64,000 nt of DNA from Chrysemys picta bellii (taxonomy: Eukaryota; Chordata; Testudines; Emydidae): positions 36,083,583 through 36,147,582 of the forward strand of contig NC_088797.1 in NCBI RefSeq assembly GCF_011386835.1, in the 5' to 3' direction. Below the pieces are notes generated by a model that did not search any database, was not told where the DNA came from, and was given only the letters and a program-made list of their open reading frames with translations. This document shows, one piece after another, positions 11,332 to 22,432 of the stretch; positions within the stretch are counted from its first letter, which is position 1; each line of letters starts with the position of its first letter. The position numbers and the translations under genes are program-made.

Positions 11332-12516
11332 TCAGTAATCAGCAGCCAGGCTATTTTCCTCAACCTCCCACCCCGCCATAAAGGTCTCCCCCTTGCTCTC
11401 ACAGAGATTGTGGAGCACACCGCAAGCTGCTATAACAATGGGGATATTGGTTTCGCTCAGATCACAGCGAGTCAGTAAGCTTCTCCATCTCCCCTTGAGA
11501 CGGCCAAAAGCACACTCCACCACCATTCTGCACTTGCTCAGCCGGTAGTTGAAGAGTTCTTTTTCACTGTCCAGGGCGCCAGTATAGGGCTTCATGAGCC
11601 AGGGCATTAGCGGGTAGGCTGGGTCCCCGAGGATGACTATAGGCATCTCCACATCCCCAACAGTTATTTTGTGGTCTGGGAAGTAAATACCTTGTTGCAG
11701 CCGTCTAAACAGACCAGAGTTCCTGAAAACACGAGCGTCATGAACCTTGCCCGGCCATCCCACGTAGATGTTGGTAAAACGTCCCCTGTGGTCCACCAGT
11801 GCTTGCAGCACCATGGAAAAGTAGCCCTTTCGGTTAATGTACTGGGTGGCCTGGTGGTCCGGTGCCAGGATAGGGATGTGAGTTCCATCTATGGCCCCAC
11901 CGCAGTTTGGGAATCCCATCGCTGCGAAGCCATCTATGATCGCCTCCACGTTTCCCAGGGTCACTACCTTTGGCAGCAGTACATCAACGATTGCCTTGGC
12001 TACTTGCATCACAACAACCCCCACGGTAGATTTGCCCACCCCAAACTGGTTCGCGACTGACCGGTAGCTGTCTGGCGTTGCAAGCTTCCAGAGGGCTATG
12101 GCCACTCGCTTCTGTACACTCAGTGCAGCTCGCAACCGGGTGTCACTGCGCTTCAGGGCAGGGGACAGCAACTCACAAAGTTCCAGGAAAGTTCCCTTCC
12201 GCATGCGAAAGTTTCGCAGCCACTGGGATTCATCCCAGACCTGCAGCACTATGCGGTCCCACCACTCAGTGCTTGTTTCCCGTGCCCAGAATCGCCGTTC
12301 CACGGCATCAACATGACCCATTGCCGCCGTGATGTCCTCGGCGCTGGGTCCCCTGCTTTCTGAGAGGTCTGTGCTACTCTCAGACTTCAGGACATCACCG
12401 CGGTGCCGTAGCCTCCTCGCCTGACTTTTCTGCATCTGCCTCAGGGAAACCTGTATGATAAGCTGCGAGGCGTTGAGAGCGGCCACAACTGCAGCGATGG
12501 TCGCAGCGTGCTCCAT
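11332..12516 (-). CDS. PIF/Harbinger DDE transposase (HARBI1-like), intact
   Basis: This is an uninterrupted single-exon ORF of 394 aa with a good start context (AGCATGGAG). A helix-turn-helix-like region spans about residues 134-170 (ALWKLATPDSYRSVANQFGV). The DDE nuclease domain (DDE_4 type) follows at about 205-370. Visible motifs are GGAIDGTHIPI with D210, GKVHDARVF with D260, ILGDPAYPLM with D298, and VVECAFGRLKGRW with E334. The D298 to E334 spacing is 35 residues, as in DD35E nucleases; D210, D298 and E334 are the likely triad. Vertebrate HARBI1 is a domesticated relative of similar length. No stop or frameshift is seen, so the protein could be catalytically competent. It should cut and paste this element and related non-autonomous copies, with the SANT protein as partner. 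Confidence 0.93.
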   Translation of the reverse strand: MEHAATIAAVVAALNASQLIIQVSLRQMQKSQARRLRHRGDVLKSESSTDLSESRGPSAEDITAAMGHVDAVERRFWARETSTEWWDRIVLQVWDESQWLRNFRMRKGTFLELCELLSPALKRSDTRLRAALSVQKRVAIALWKLATPDSYRSVANQFGVGKSTVGVVVMQVAKAIVDVLLPKVVTLGNVEAIIDGFAAMGFPNCGGAIDGTHIPILAPDHQATQYINRKGYFSMVLQALVDHRGRFTNIYVGWPGKVHDARVFRNSGLFRRLQQGIYFPDHKITVGDVEMPIVILGDPAYPLMPWLMKPYTGALDSEKELFNYRLSKCRMVVECAFGRLKGRWRSLLTRCDLSETNIPIVIAACGVLHNLCESKGETFMAGWEVEENSLAADY

Positions 12517-12897
12517 GCTCGCAGTGCTGTGGCGTCCGCGCTGTCAATGACTGGAAAAGTGCGCGAAATGATTTCCCGCCGGCGCTTTCAGGGAGGGAGG
12601 GCGGGAGTGATGGACGGATGACGACAGTTACCCAAAAGCACCCTTGACACATTTTGTTACCCAGAAGGCATTGCCGGCTACACCCAGAATTCCAATGGGC
12701 AGAGGGGACTGCGGGAACTGTGGGATAGCTGACCACAGTGCACCGGTTCTAATGTTGACGCTTTCACCGTTAGTGTGGACGCACAAAGTCGAATTACTGT
12801 CCTTAGTGTGGACACACACGTTCGACTTTGCAATATCGATTCCAAAAATTCGATGCAAGTAAAATCGAACTACTCTCGTAGTGTAGATAAGGCCTTA

Positions 12898-12960
12898 GAG
12901 ACTAACAAATTTATTTGAGCATAAGCTTTCGTGGGCTACAGCCCAGACAGAATGGAACAT
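12898..12960 (-). ncRNA. Degenerate hammerhead-ribozyme-like segment in Penelope tail
   Basis: The minus strand reads gggctgtagcccacgaaagc, a short hairpin followed by the GAAA box expected after stem II of a hammerhead, then gcttatgctc. The first conserved box (CTGATGA) is not present; the sequence there is ctgtct. If this is a hammerhead it is inactive. Penelope-like elements are known to encode hammerhead motifs; the link here is inference. Confidence 0.35.
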
Positions 12961-13176
12961 ATAGTAAGAAGATATATATACATACAGAGAACATGAAAAA
13001 GTAGAAATAGCCATACCAACTGTAAGAGGCTAATTAATTAAGATGAGCTATTATCAACAGGAGAAAAAAAAACTTTTGTAGTGATAATCAAGATGGCCCA
13101 TTTTGGACAGTTGACAAGAAGGTGTGCGGCTACTTAACATGGGGAAATAGATTCAATATGTGTAATGACCCATGTA

Positions 13177-16100
13177 TCATAGCACAATGGTACTCGGGTT
13201 TTTTAATCTTTAAACAACGACAAAAACATGAAAACTCCACATGGGCACAGCTGGGTCCCAAATAACCACCTTTACTAGTGATGCACAAACAGGCAAGGCC
13301 TATCGACACTGCTCTAGTTTGTTTGGAACAGCTTGTAAAACATAGAACGCAGTGAGCACCGCTAGAGGGCTCAACTATTTAAAGGGATAATACTCTTTTC
13401 CTACACACTACAACCAGGCGGACCAATTAAGCCATTTCTTTAAAATTGGCAAAGCATTGGATACACAATAGCTTTTCTTCAGAATAAATGCGCTGTTTAT
13501 CTGCTCTCTCCACCCTCGGATCTAGAAATAGATTGTTAAAAAAATGCAGTAAAAAGCTTGTTTGTTTTTAAGTGGCAGATCCTTTCCTAAAATACTCACA
13601 TTATTAACAACACTTTGCCCTTACATATTATCTATGATAAAAGGCTCTCTAAGCTGTTACAAAGACTAGAATGAAATTCACCCCTGTGGAGAGAGCAAAC
13701 ACAGGGCTCAGAATTGCTTAAATCCCACTTAATCCCACAAAATAAGGTTTAACTGAAATTATATGATAGACAGACCACATGCTGTCCTATTGCTCAGAGA
13801 AGAAGTTCACCTATTGGCAAATTACTGTAAGCCTCTGTGACATTCTGTTCAGGATGCTCAGATCTATAAGCCACTGTGTTACACCTCTGCCTCAGCATGT
13901 GAGAGCTTTACTGGAGATTAGTCTATGTCAGATCCCTGCCACATCAGTCTGTCGACCTCACCAGCAAACTCCTCAAGACTCTGCCAGTCTAAACCTGGCC
14001 TTGGAGGTAACAATCAGTGAACCCCAGTTCCAGAGTTCCCTAAAGACATCTCTCTGCAATGGTCAGTCCTTCTCACTAGGACACACACAGAAATTATTAA
14101 ATTCACTGCCTCCGAAGAGTGCATACCCCATCAGTGTGCTAGGTTAGGTGAAGACCCACATAAGACACAGCCCTGAGATAATTATTAATAAATTTATTCT
14201 TTTATTACAAAACTAACAGAGATTTAAGTGATACTAAACAGAAAAAGAGACAAGTATGGTTACAAACAGAACAAAAATAGAACATGCTTTCTAGTGTTTA
14301 AAATTTAATAGATTACAATCTTAATCTCAGGCAATTTCTCATCCGCAGTCAGTTCCCAGAGACTTCAATTCACATGGCTGAAGGATCTACCTTTCCCAGA
14401 TTTCAAGAGCTCTGGCCACTTTTGTCCCATAAGTGATGGTAACTAGAATGGAAAATATAAGGGGGTAGCAAAAAGACAAAGTCCATTGTCTCTGACTCAA
14501 GAGCCAGGAGGACATCATGGGACCCCCAGTGAGCTCACTAAGCTCCCTTCTCTGTTACTTGCTAGCTTGATGGCTATGTTTACCTTATATGTGAATGTAC
14601 TTTCATTGTCCTCCACCTATAATCAAGCTGGGCAGACTGGTGAATCCACATTCCTTTGTCTAGGCAGGCTGGATTTATGCTCTGCCTCCCAAATACATTT
14701 TAAGAACATATTTGTAGTACACATCTATAACTTTTTGTACACAACCCGTACACACATTGTGCAATGATTTTCCAGACCAGCGTGTCACCAATTTACACAT
14801 GAAATCTGACAAGACACCTTTTAGATACATATTATGGCAACAGTGTGTTAGGGGTAGTGAGTGTGTCAGATCTGATATGAGTTACAATATAGTGAGCCCT
14901 CTGTCAGTGGGCAATGAGGGCTCTTAGGGTCACAACCTCATAAGAAGCCTTTGAGAAAGGAAGTATCTCCATTACAGATAGGGAGAGTGAGGCATAGGCA
15001 TGTGTCTGAAAATGTCTATTAATTTTGGATGCCTAAGTTTTGAGGTGTGTAGATTTCTCAAGGGGGGCACGCCCAATAGGAGGTGAATAAAAGTAATGGA
15101 CATTCAAAAGAAATTTAGAAATATGTGACTTTTCCCAGACTGGGGCTAAATTCTCAACTGCAGCCAGTAAGTGCTGGCTGTTTGCAGTGGAATGAAAAAG
15201 GGAGAGAGGTATGGGGGAAATCTCTGAAGGAATATGGAGTTGTAGGGAGCTATGGGAGTAAGTAGGGATGTTGGGGGCACAAAGAAGTGGGGTTTATGTG
15301 GACAGCCTGAAAAAAAGCAGGGCTTGATATAAGATGTGCTGGGTAGGGAGTGAGCAGAGGGGAGAGGATCTCTGTGCCAATGAGTGACCTGTGACATAAA
15401 TTTCCTGTTTGAAGAGTAATTTTCTGTGTTGCATCTACATAATATTGTATAAAATAAAATTTCCCTTTATTCAAATGGTGTTATTTAGCTTTCTATCCTT
15501 GAATCTAAGCAAGACTAAAACTCCAGCTCTATTATTCAGACTTTGAATCCAATTCTGTGCTTAGTTAAACCCATGAGGTTGCAAGGGTGTAACCGAGAGC
15601 AGAATCGAGCCTTTGACCTCTCAGACTGTTGGATCCTACAGAAAAAATGTATTAGTGCACAGTTCGGAAAGATCTGTCTGTCAAGAAAACACACCCATGT
15701 GTATGTATCTCTTGGAAACAAACTTCTTTTCTCTCAATATGGTCTATGCTGTTGTCTCTTTAGCAAGAGTTATAAAGTCTTCTATGGAATTTGAGAAATA
15801 TTTAACCACAAAGAATGTTCAGCGACAGTCTTATCCAGAAATGTAAACAGTCTAAGGGGTTGGTTGTTGTCCATGGCCTGCAATTAATTAAGGAGCAATT
15901 CTGTACCACCTATAAAGGAAGAAATTGGAGAGGAAATAAAGACACTAGACTATACATTCCGTGGGCCAGATGCTCAGCTGACGTAAATTCTGTGTAGCTC
16001 TGCTGGCTTCACAGGAGACATGCTGATTTGCACTGGCTGAGGAGCTGTGTCCCAGACTTCTACATTTTACAGATTTGCTCTCCTTAAGACAACTCCACTT

Positions 16101-17229
16101 AGAAACCTTTGCAGGCAGAGTCATGGATTGTTATCTCAACGTGAAGCATTTCAGGAGTTGATTGTACTTGTCATGAGACAATACCATCCTCCTACAAAAC
16201 ACAAGGTGCAGCCAAATGTTTCCAATTCCCAAAAATAGGGTAAGTTTGACTTAACCAAATCCTTCAGGGTAGCCTCGTCTCTTTATGCCAAAAGCTTTTC
16301 ATGCAGTGTTTTCTTTTCATATTCTATTATGCTGGAAGAAGATGAAGGCAAAGTTGGCATATTTATTATAATAGACACATATTCTGAATTGAAGGCATTA
16401 TCCAAGAAAATGCTTTCCTCCACTTGAGGAGTTTTAATGCTCTGCTGCCTTTTTTGCAGCGATACCATTTTAAAATAAAAACTCAAATCCATTCCCTAAG
16501 AAAGCAGCACTCCATGGCGTTTCTCCAAGTGTGAAGGATTTTTCCTTTCCCAGAGACTCTCCGCCAATGTGAACTCTTGCAGTAGCTTCATAGTGACATC
16601 AGCTAAACACAGCCACAACCGCCACAGCAAAGCTGAGTCACTGACTATGGCAAAACAAGCATCGTTCAGCAGGACTCTTCAAACCTGCTCAGGTTTCACC
16701 CAGCGGGTCCACGTTTTGCTTTGACGGGTATATTGAGGATTCAATCCAGACTTGGATTTTCAATGGACACATTTCCACGGCGACCTGGGTTCTACGTGAA
16801 AGCACACTGTTCTGGGACACTTTCACATAAAATTAGGAGATGGTGACATTGGTGGAGAAGGAAAAAAAGCCCTCCTGTTACAACTCACCATATACATTGT
16901 GAAGCAGGATATTTCCACATGGGTCTTGGCTTCCTTGTCTCTTCTACAACCACACTTGTCACTAGGGCTGAGGGATTCCCCCACTCTGCTCCCTCCATCA
17001 ATTCTACCCCTGGGCCCAAGGGAATTTCCTCAGTGGTTCTCCCGGTCTCTGGAGCTGCCTGTCCATTTCCCTTTGGGCTCTTTTTACTCCTATTAGTGGG
17101 ATTCCGTTTTGTGTTCTCTCGAGTAGGAACAGGGCATTCCAAAGGGAGAGGTTCTCAGAAAGACTGGGCGTAGCCCCTGGGAGGAGAGCAGGCCTCAGCA
17201 TTCCACCCATGCTGAAGCACCCCCTACTG
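13177..17229. other. Non-coding DNA with possible old LTR remnant
   Basis: No coding exon was recognised. The part from about 13890 to 14960 is compositionally like a decayed LTR (poly(A)-like signals, long runs without structure), but no matching ends or target duplication were found. ORFs here show no family motifs. Confidence 0.35.
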
Positions 17230-17918
17230 CAGAGATGAGCAAACTACGGCCCGCGGGACCGTCCTGCCCGGCCCTTGAGCTCCCGGACAGGGAGGCTAGC
17301 CCCCACCCCTCCCCCACTGTCCCCAATCCCCCGCAGCCATACAGGCAGCGCTCTGGGAGGAGGGGCTGCACACTCCTGCAGAGCAGAGCTGCAGTGTATC
17401 TGTCTCCAGCCGGGCAGCACAGCTGCCAGACATGCTGCTCTGAGCGGCATGGTAAGGGGGCCGGAGGGTTGGATAAGGGGCAGGAGTCCCAGGGGGTAGT
17501 CAGGAGACAGGGAGCAGGGGGCAGTTGGATCGGGCGGAGGTTCTGGGGGGCAGTCAGGGGGTGGGGAATGGGGAGATTGGATAAGCGTGGGAGTCCCGGG
17601 GGCCTGTCAGGGGGCGGGGGTGTGGATAGGGGTCAGGGCAGTCAGGGGACAGGGAGCAGGGGGGCTGAATAGGGGGTGGGGTACCGGTGGCGGTTGGGTC
17701 AGGGGTCCCAGGAGAGGGCAGTTAGGGGACAAGGAGCAGGGCGGGCGTTGGATGGGTCAAAAGTTCTGAGGGGGGCAGTCAGGGGGCGGGAAGTGGGAGG
17801 GGTCGGATAGGGGGTGGGGGCCAGGTTGTTTGGGGAGGCACAGCCTTCCCTACCCGGCCCTCCATACAGTTTTGCAACTCCAATGTGGACCTCGGGCCAA
17901 AAAGTTTGCCCACCCCTG
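17230..17918. mobile_element. Non-autonomous hAT transposon with G-rich core
   Basis: The left end is cagagatgagcaaactacgg and the right end ttgcccacccctg, inverted copies of each other. A perfect 8-bp duplication ccctactg flanks the 689-bp element (17222-17229 and 17919-17926). The core from about 17440 to 17830 is a G-rich imperfect repeat (ggggcagtcagggggcgggg and relatives). No transposase is encoded; ORFs on both strands are low-complexity by-products. Confidence 0.9.
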
Positions 17919-18379
17919 CCCTACTGCCTGCACAGTGCAAGTCTTAGGGAGGGTGGAAGGGAACCTCAGTACAAATGAGGAGGGAGAAAGGGGCAGGAAG
18001 TTGCAAGTAAAGACTGACCATCATTGATCAGACTGAGAGCTGGGGGCGGGATTCTTCATGGCAACACATCCCATTGGAAATATGATCAATTCCAGAACTG
18101 GATGGCAACCAGACCAGCTTTGTAAGGAATTGGAGCTCCGCATCCTAGCCAAACAAGGTAACATTCACATTTGCTGATGTTTGTTGTTTCCCCAGCGGGT
18201 TATATGCAGCTTCACCTTGTGTAGGTGCAGGGGCCCTCTTTATCCCTTACACTCCTGCTACAGGGCCAGACAATGTATTCCTGCTGCCCACTGAGTGGAA
18301 GCTGAGGGCAGTGGGACTGACAGTATGTTCAGGGGTACTTCGTAACCCAAAGCGGGGCTGGCCAGCAGGATGGGGAGCT

Positions 18380-19480
18380 TGTAACAATGTACCCCTATGT
18401 CCACATCCTACACACTGTTGTAATAATCTTTGAACAGTGCATGCCTTGTGAGGCATCATTTGAAAACTCATAATTTGCTGGTCATTATTGTCCTGATAAA
18501 ACGTGTGTGGCAATACTGTATGTGAAGTTACAAGATTCCACTGTATGGTGTTATTAACACCTGTTCCAAACTGAGGTTGGGAAACAGGGCTGTCTCAAAC
18601 AAAGGAATGGGTGCTCTGCTTAATTTGCATTTAAGCAGTAAACAGAGTCATCAAGCAGTAAGGGAAACAAAGGATGCTCGAACAGGTGAGGAAAAAGGAG
18701 TAGGGAACATCCTTCTATATTGCCTCTGCCTCCTGAATCTCAGCTGGAAATGTTTTTCAGAGGGAGACTGATACTATAAGAAGGAGGAACAACCACCCCA
18801 ATGCACCGCCTCTCTTGCTGCCCATCATATTCATCGCACCAGAAGCAACAAAGGAATCATTTGTTCAACTGGAGAAGGGGTCCTGACCTGAAGTTCGGTC
18901 AGTAAGACTGCTGAAAGCATCTGGTGAGAAACTTTGCTTGAATCGGATATAGTTTGTCAAGTTAGGCACCAAGAGCATTTTAACTTTCTTTTTTTGTAAA
19001 CATTTCTGACTTTTATGCCTCATTATTTGCACTCCCTTAAAATCTCTCTCGCTTTGTAGTTAATAAACTTGTTTTATTGTTTTATCTAATCCAGTGTGTT
19101 TAAATGGAAGTGTCTGGGAAACTCCATTTGGGGTGGCAAGTTGTGTGCATACTATTTCTGTTAAAGCAATAATGGACTTTCTATAAACTTGTATGGTGCA
19201 GGAGAGGGTTGGGCAGTACAGGACACACATTCCTGGGGGGGAAATCTAAGATAGGCAGTATGTTGGGGTCACCCTGCAGTATACCCAAGGCTGGTAAGAG
19301 CCAAGGTGTGGCTGCAGCACACACACAGACATAGCTGGGAGTGACCTGCATGCTGGAGGCAGTTTGGGAGCAGTCCAGACTAAAAGCTACAGCATCAAAA
19401 CATTGCAAAGGGCACCCCAGGTTAGAGGGCAGGGGTGACACAGCTGCTCATTAGTCTGGAGTGTACACTGGTATGTCACA
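18380..19480 (+). mobile_element. Solo LTR of an LTR retrotransposon
   Basis: The 1101-bp unit starts TGTAACAATG and ends GTATGTCACA. It is flanked by a perfect 5-bp duplication gagct (18375-18379 and 19481-19485). An AATAAA lies at 19062-19067, followed by a T-rich region, fitting the R region of an LTR in plus orientation. No internal region or second LTR is nearby, so it is a recombined solo LTR. Short ORFs within it are not genes. Confidence 0.85.
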
Positions 19481-19485
19481 GAGCT

Positions 19486-20810
19486 AATTGGCGACTACCT
19501 CTTCCCATCCCTCAGGATTGCCAACCTAACCAGTCAAAAATCGTGTCAGGCTCAAAAGTCATGTGATCAGCTTAAAAATCATGAGATCTTTAAAAAATAA
19601 TACTCGTGTTTTTATTTATCTCTTCTGGTTTTGGGGCCTTTAGGGTTCACATTTTCAAGCTGCTCTCTGCAACCCTAAGGGCCAGAAGCTTACTCTTTTG
19701 CAATGAAAGCTGAGATTCAAATGCAGTTACATGACTCCAAAAGATGGAGCTTTTTGAAAAACATCAAATATTGTGAGTCTCACAATAAAATCATTAAGAG
19801 TTGGCAACACTATTCCCTTCGCCTCTGGAAGCATATGCAGATGGAGCCCATGCTGTGTATTTCTATAGTGGGTGTAAAACATGCCATTCGATGACCTCAT
19901 CCAGGGCAATGTGAGGCAGAATGCTTCAGAGCGACTTCACACAGCACCACAATCGCACTCTATCCATCCCTTGGCACTACTTGCTGCAAAAGCCAATATT
20001 TTGCCCAGACTGTGTAACTTCTCACCAGCGACTGTTTGCAAAAAGCTGACTGAGGAATCAATTTGCAGCATACATGTTTTACAAAACCCAGGAGCAATTT
20101 TACATATTCTTGAGTGCCATCTACTAGCACCTTTACTATTTACATATATACAGATATAGAGCACTCCTATAACACCACATAAAACGGTCAGGCAAGCTCC
20201 CCTTTCGGATGATGTGAAACTCCCATTTCCAGTTTTGTAGGGAGGTGAGATACTGGACCTTAAATCCATTACTGGTATAGGACTGACGCTTCTTATCCTA
20301 ACACTTGCACCAGTGTAATTTTGAGGACAAGAAAGGAAATATTTCTCCAGCAGGTTGATTTTTAAAGGTTATGGAGGTTGCCTGAAGCTGCTCAGAAGTT
20401 TGGAATGTTAGTAGCAGTCCTGCTATGCATGGATTAGAAGAGAGAGGGCAAACAATTTAAAGCAGTCACTAGACACCGTTTATCACATCAATATCACCTC
20501 CACATCTGTGGTAAGATATCATGCATGATATACACCCAGAATCTATATCTGTGTAGGGATGGATACATCCTGTGATTGCATATATCCATTGATAATTCTG
20601 TGATTATCTGAATTTTGGGGGAGCAGATTGTGGCCCATCCTGCATATCTGCCCAAGGAGTCAGAGAGTGGAAGGTGTCACCCTACTCCCCTGAGCCTGCT
20701 ACCCACATAAAAGATAGCAGCTCCAGGGGCAGGAGGAAGCAGCCTCCACTCCAGAGCCACTTCTCCTCCATCCATTCAGGTGGGGATGCAGAATAGGCAG
20801 AGCCTGGGCT
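19486..20810. other. Non-coding DNA, no gene seen
   Basis: No recognisable exon or repeat boundary was found. Overlapping ORFs on both strands at 19880-20270 show no conserved motif. Confidence 0.45.
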
Positions 20811-20990
20811 CGGGGCCGATGAGACAGGGGGGAAGCCGGTACAAATTACCGGGGCCCGGCGGTCCGGAAGGGGGCCCGGGGCCCGGCTTCGCCCCCCCCT
20901 CGTTGGCCCTGTTTAGCCGGTCCACCCTTGCTGGGGGGCCCCAAAAAAAATTTTCACCAGGGCCCGAACCCGCTCTTGGCAGCCTTGCCT
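20811..20990. repeat. GC-rich interspersed repeat fragment
   Basis: This short island of runs such as ggggcccggcggtccgg and gcccggggcccggcttcg stands out from the AT-rich surroundings and ends in an A/T run (ccaaaaaaaattttcacc). I believe it belongs to a turtle interspersed repeat, but I could not define ends or a target duplication. Confidence 0.45.
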
Positions 20991-21578
20991 GGGCTCCAGT
21001 CCATACCCCATGTGCCAGGCAGAACAGGGGGAAGTATACTGCCCCAGGTAAAAGGTCTGCCTCCTCTCCCAGATCAGCGAGGAAACAAGAGACAGACACT
21101 GACTCTTTAAGTCACTTCTGTTTCCCATGCTTAGGGCATCACAACAAGGAACCAGCCTACACATGGGGCTTTGGCAAAGCCACAGTTTAGCTGTTGGTAG
21201 ACTGGGGTATAATTCACCTTAGAAATCATTGCCAGCTTTCATTTTTCTTTGTTTTTGTGCAAATGTTTACTCTCTATTGTTTGTCATCAGCCTTGGCAAC
21301 TTCCATGTTTAGAAAGGGTTTGGAGCAGTTTCAAGTGGCAAAGGAAACATTTCAAGGAGCTGGCAGCATGGGCCTAGTCAAAAGACAGGCAAGTTTCTGA
21401 GACTCTTCTGTCTTTGAAGAGAACAAATAGGCAACATGTCAGCAAAGCAAAATGCTTGGCTTTTGAGGAAATGGACTTTGGTGCCTTGAATTTCTATAAG
21501 TTCATACCTTTAAAGTTGTCACTCATTCAAGTATGAAAGTGATGTGAAGAAATCCCAGAGAGATTTGTTTGGATAAGA

Positions 21579-22432
21579 CTAGGGTGACCAGGAATCCAGT
21601 TTTTGACTGGGTGAAGTGACCCTGGTGGCTCCAGTCAGCACCGCCAACCGGGCTGTTAAAAGTCCGATCGGCAGTGCTGTGGAGCTAAGGCAGGCTGGCT
21701 CCTACCTGTCCTGGCTCCATGCTGCACCCAGGAAGCAGCCAACAGGTTTGGCTCCTAGGCAGGGGAGGCCACAAGCACCGGCTCCGCACTCCCATTGGCC
21801 GGGAACCACAGCCAATGGGAGCTGCAGGGGCGGTGCCTGTGGGTAAGAGCAGCGCGCCTGCCACGCCTCTGCCTAGGAGCCAGACCTGCTGGCCGCTTCC
21901 AGGGCACAGCGTGGAGTCAGGACAGGCAGGAAGCCTGCCTTAGCCCTCCTGCTGCGCCACTGACCGGGAGCTGCCAGAGGTAAGCCTGTGTACCAACCCT
22001 GAGCCCCAACCCCCTGCCCCAGCCCTGAGCCCCCCCAAACCCAGAGCCCCCTCTTGCACCCCAAATCCCTCATCCCCAGCCCCACCCCAGAGCCTGCACC
22101 CCAGATGGAGCCCTCACCCCCCTGCACCCCAGCCCCTGCCCAGCCCTGAGTCCCCTAAACCCAGAGCCCCCTTCTGCACCTCAAACTCCTCATCCACAGC
22201 CCCACCCCGGAGCCCACACCCCCAGTTAGAGCCCTCACCCCCTCCCGCACCCCAAACTTCTACCCCGGCCCAGTGAAAGTGAGTGAAGGTGGGGGAGAGC
22301 GAATGAGGGAAGGGGAATGTAGTGAGCAGGGGGCAGGGCCTCAGGGAAGGGGCAGTGTAGGGGGCAGGGCCTCGGGGAACAGGTGTGGCTAGAGTGTTTG
22401 GTTTTGTGCGATTAGAAAGTTAGCAACCCTAG
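21579..22432. mobile_element. Non-autonomous DNA transposon with minisatellite core
   Basis: The left end ctagggtgacc and the right end gcaaccctag form an inverted pair. A target duplication is unclear. The interior is GC-rich and includes a C-rich tandem repeat at about 22005-22260. ORFs on both strands through it are compositional artefacts. It is probably a hAT-type element, from its general architecture. Confidence 0.55.
22005..22260. repeat. C-rich minisatellite, about two 120-bp units
   Basis: Two diverged copies of a unit containing cagccctgag, aacccagagcccc, agccccacccc and gagccctcacccc follow each other. It expands the core of the surrounding transposon. Confidence 0.7.

Larger units (their letters stand above)
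8041..12894. mobile_element. Complete PIF/Harbinger DNA transposon
   Basis: The element is 4854 bp. Its ends are ggcctggtctacaata at the left and tagtgtagataaggcc at the right (reverse complement ggccttatctacacta). It is flanked by a TTA target duplication at 8038-8040 and 12895-12897, the family's usual target. Subterminal regions on both sides repeat tccacact and ttcga motifs and share gctatcccacagt. It carries both canonical PIF/Harbinger genes in uninterrupted form, a SANT/Myb-like protein on plus and a DDE transposase on minus, arranged convergently, plus a third antisense ORF. Intact genes, recognisable ends and a clean TSD point to a young, possibly autonomous copy. Confidence 0.95.
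8014..13176 (-). mobile_element. Penelope-like retroelement tail, split by Harbinger
   Basis: The left piece (8014-8040, aagaacaggagtacatgtgg...) and the right piece (12898 onward, agagactaacaaatttattt...) are adjacent halves of one repeat. The same repeat occurs uninterrupted at 62969-63116 (acttgtggcaccttagagac). The right piece continues to about 13176. I assign it to Penelope-like elements from recollection of this repeat in turtle genomes and from its hammerhead-like segment; no reverse-transcriptase ORF survives. The Harbinger element at 8041-12894 went into its TTA. Confidence 0.5.

Noticed and set aside
21616..22127. GC-rich ORFs on both strands
   Set aside because: They lie in the minisatellite-bearing core of a DNA transposon, where all frames stay open because of composition.
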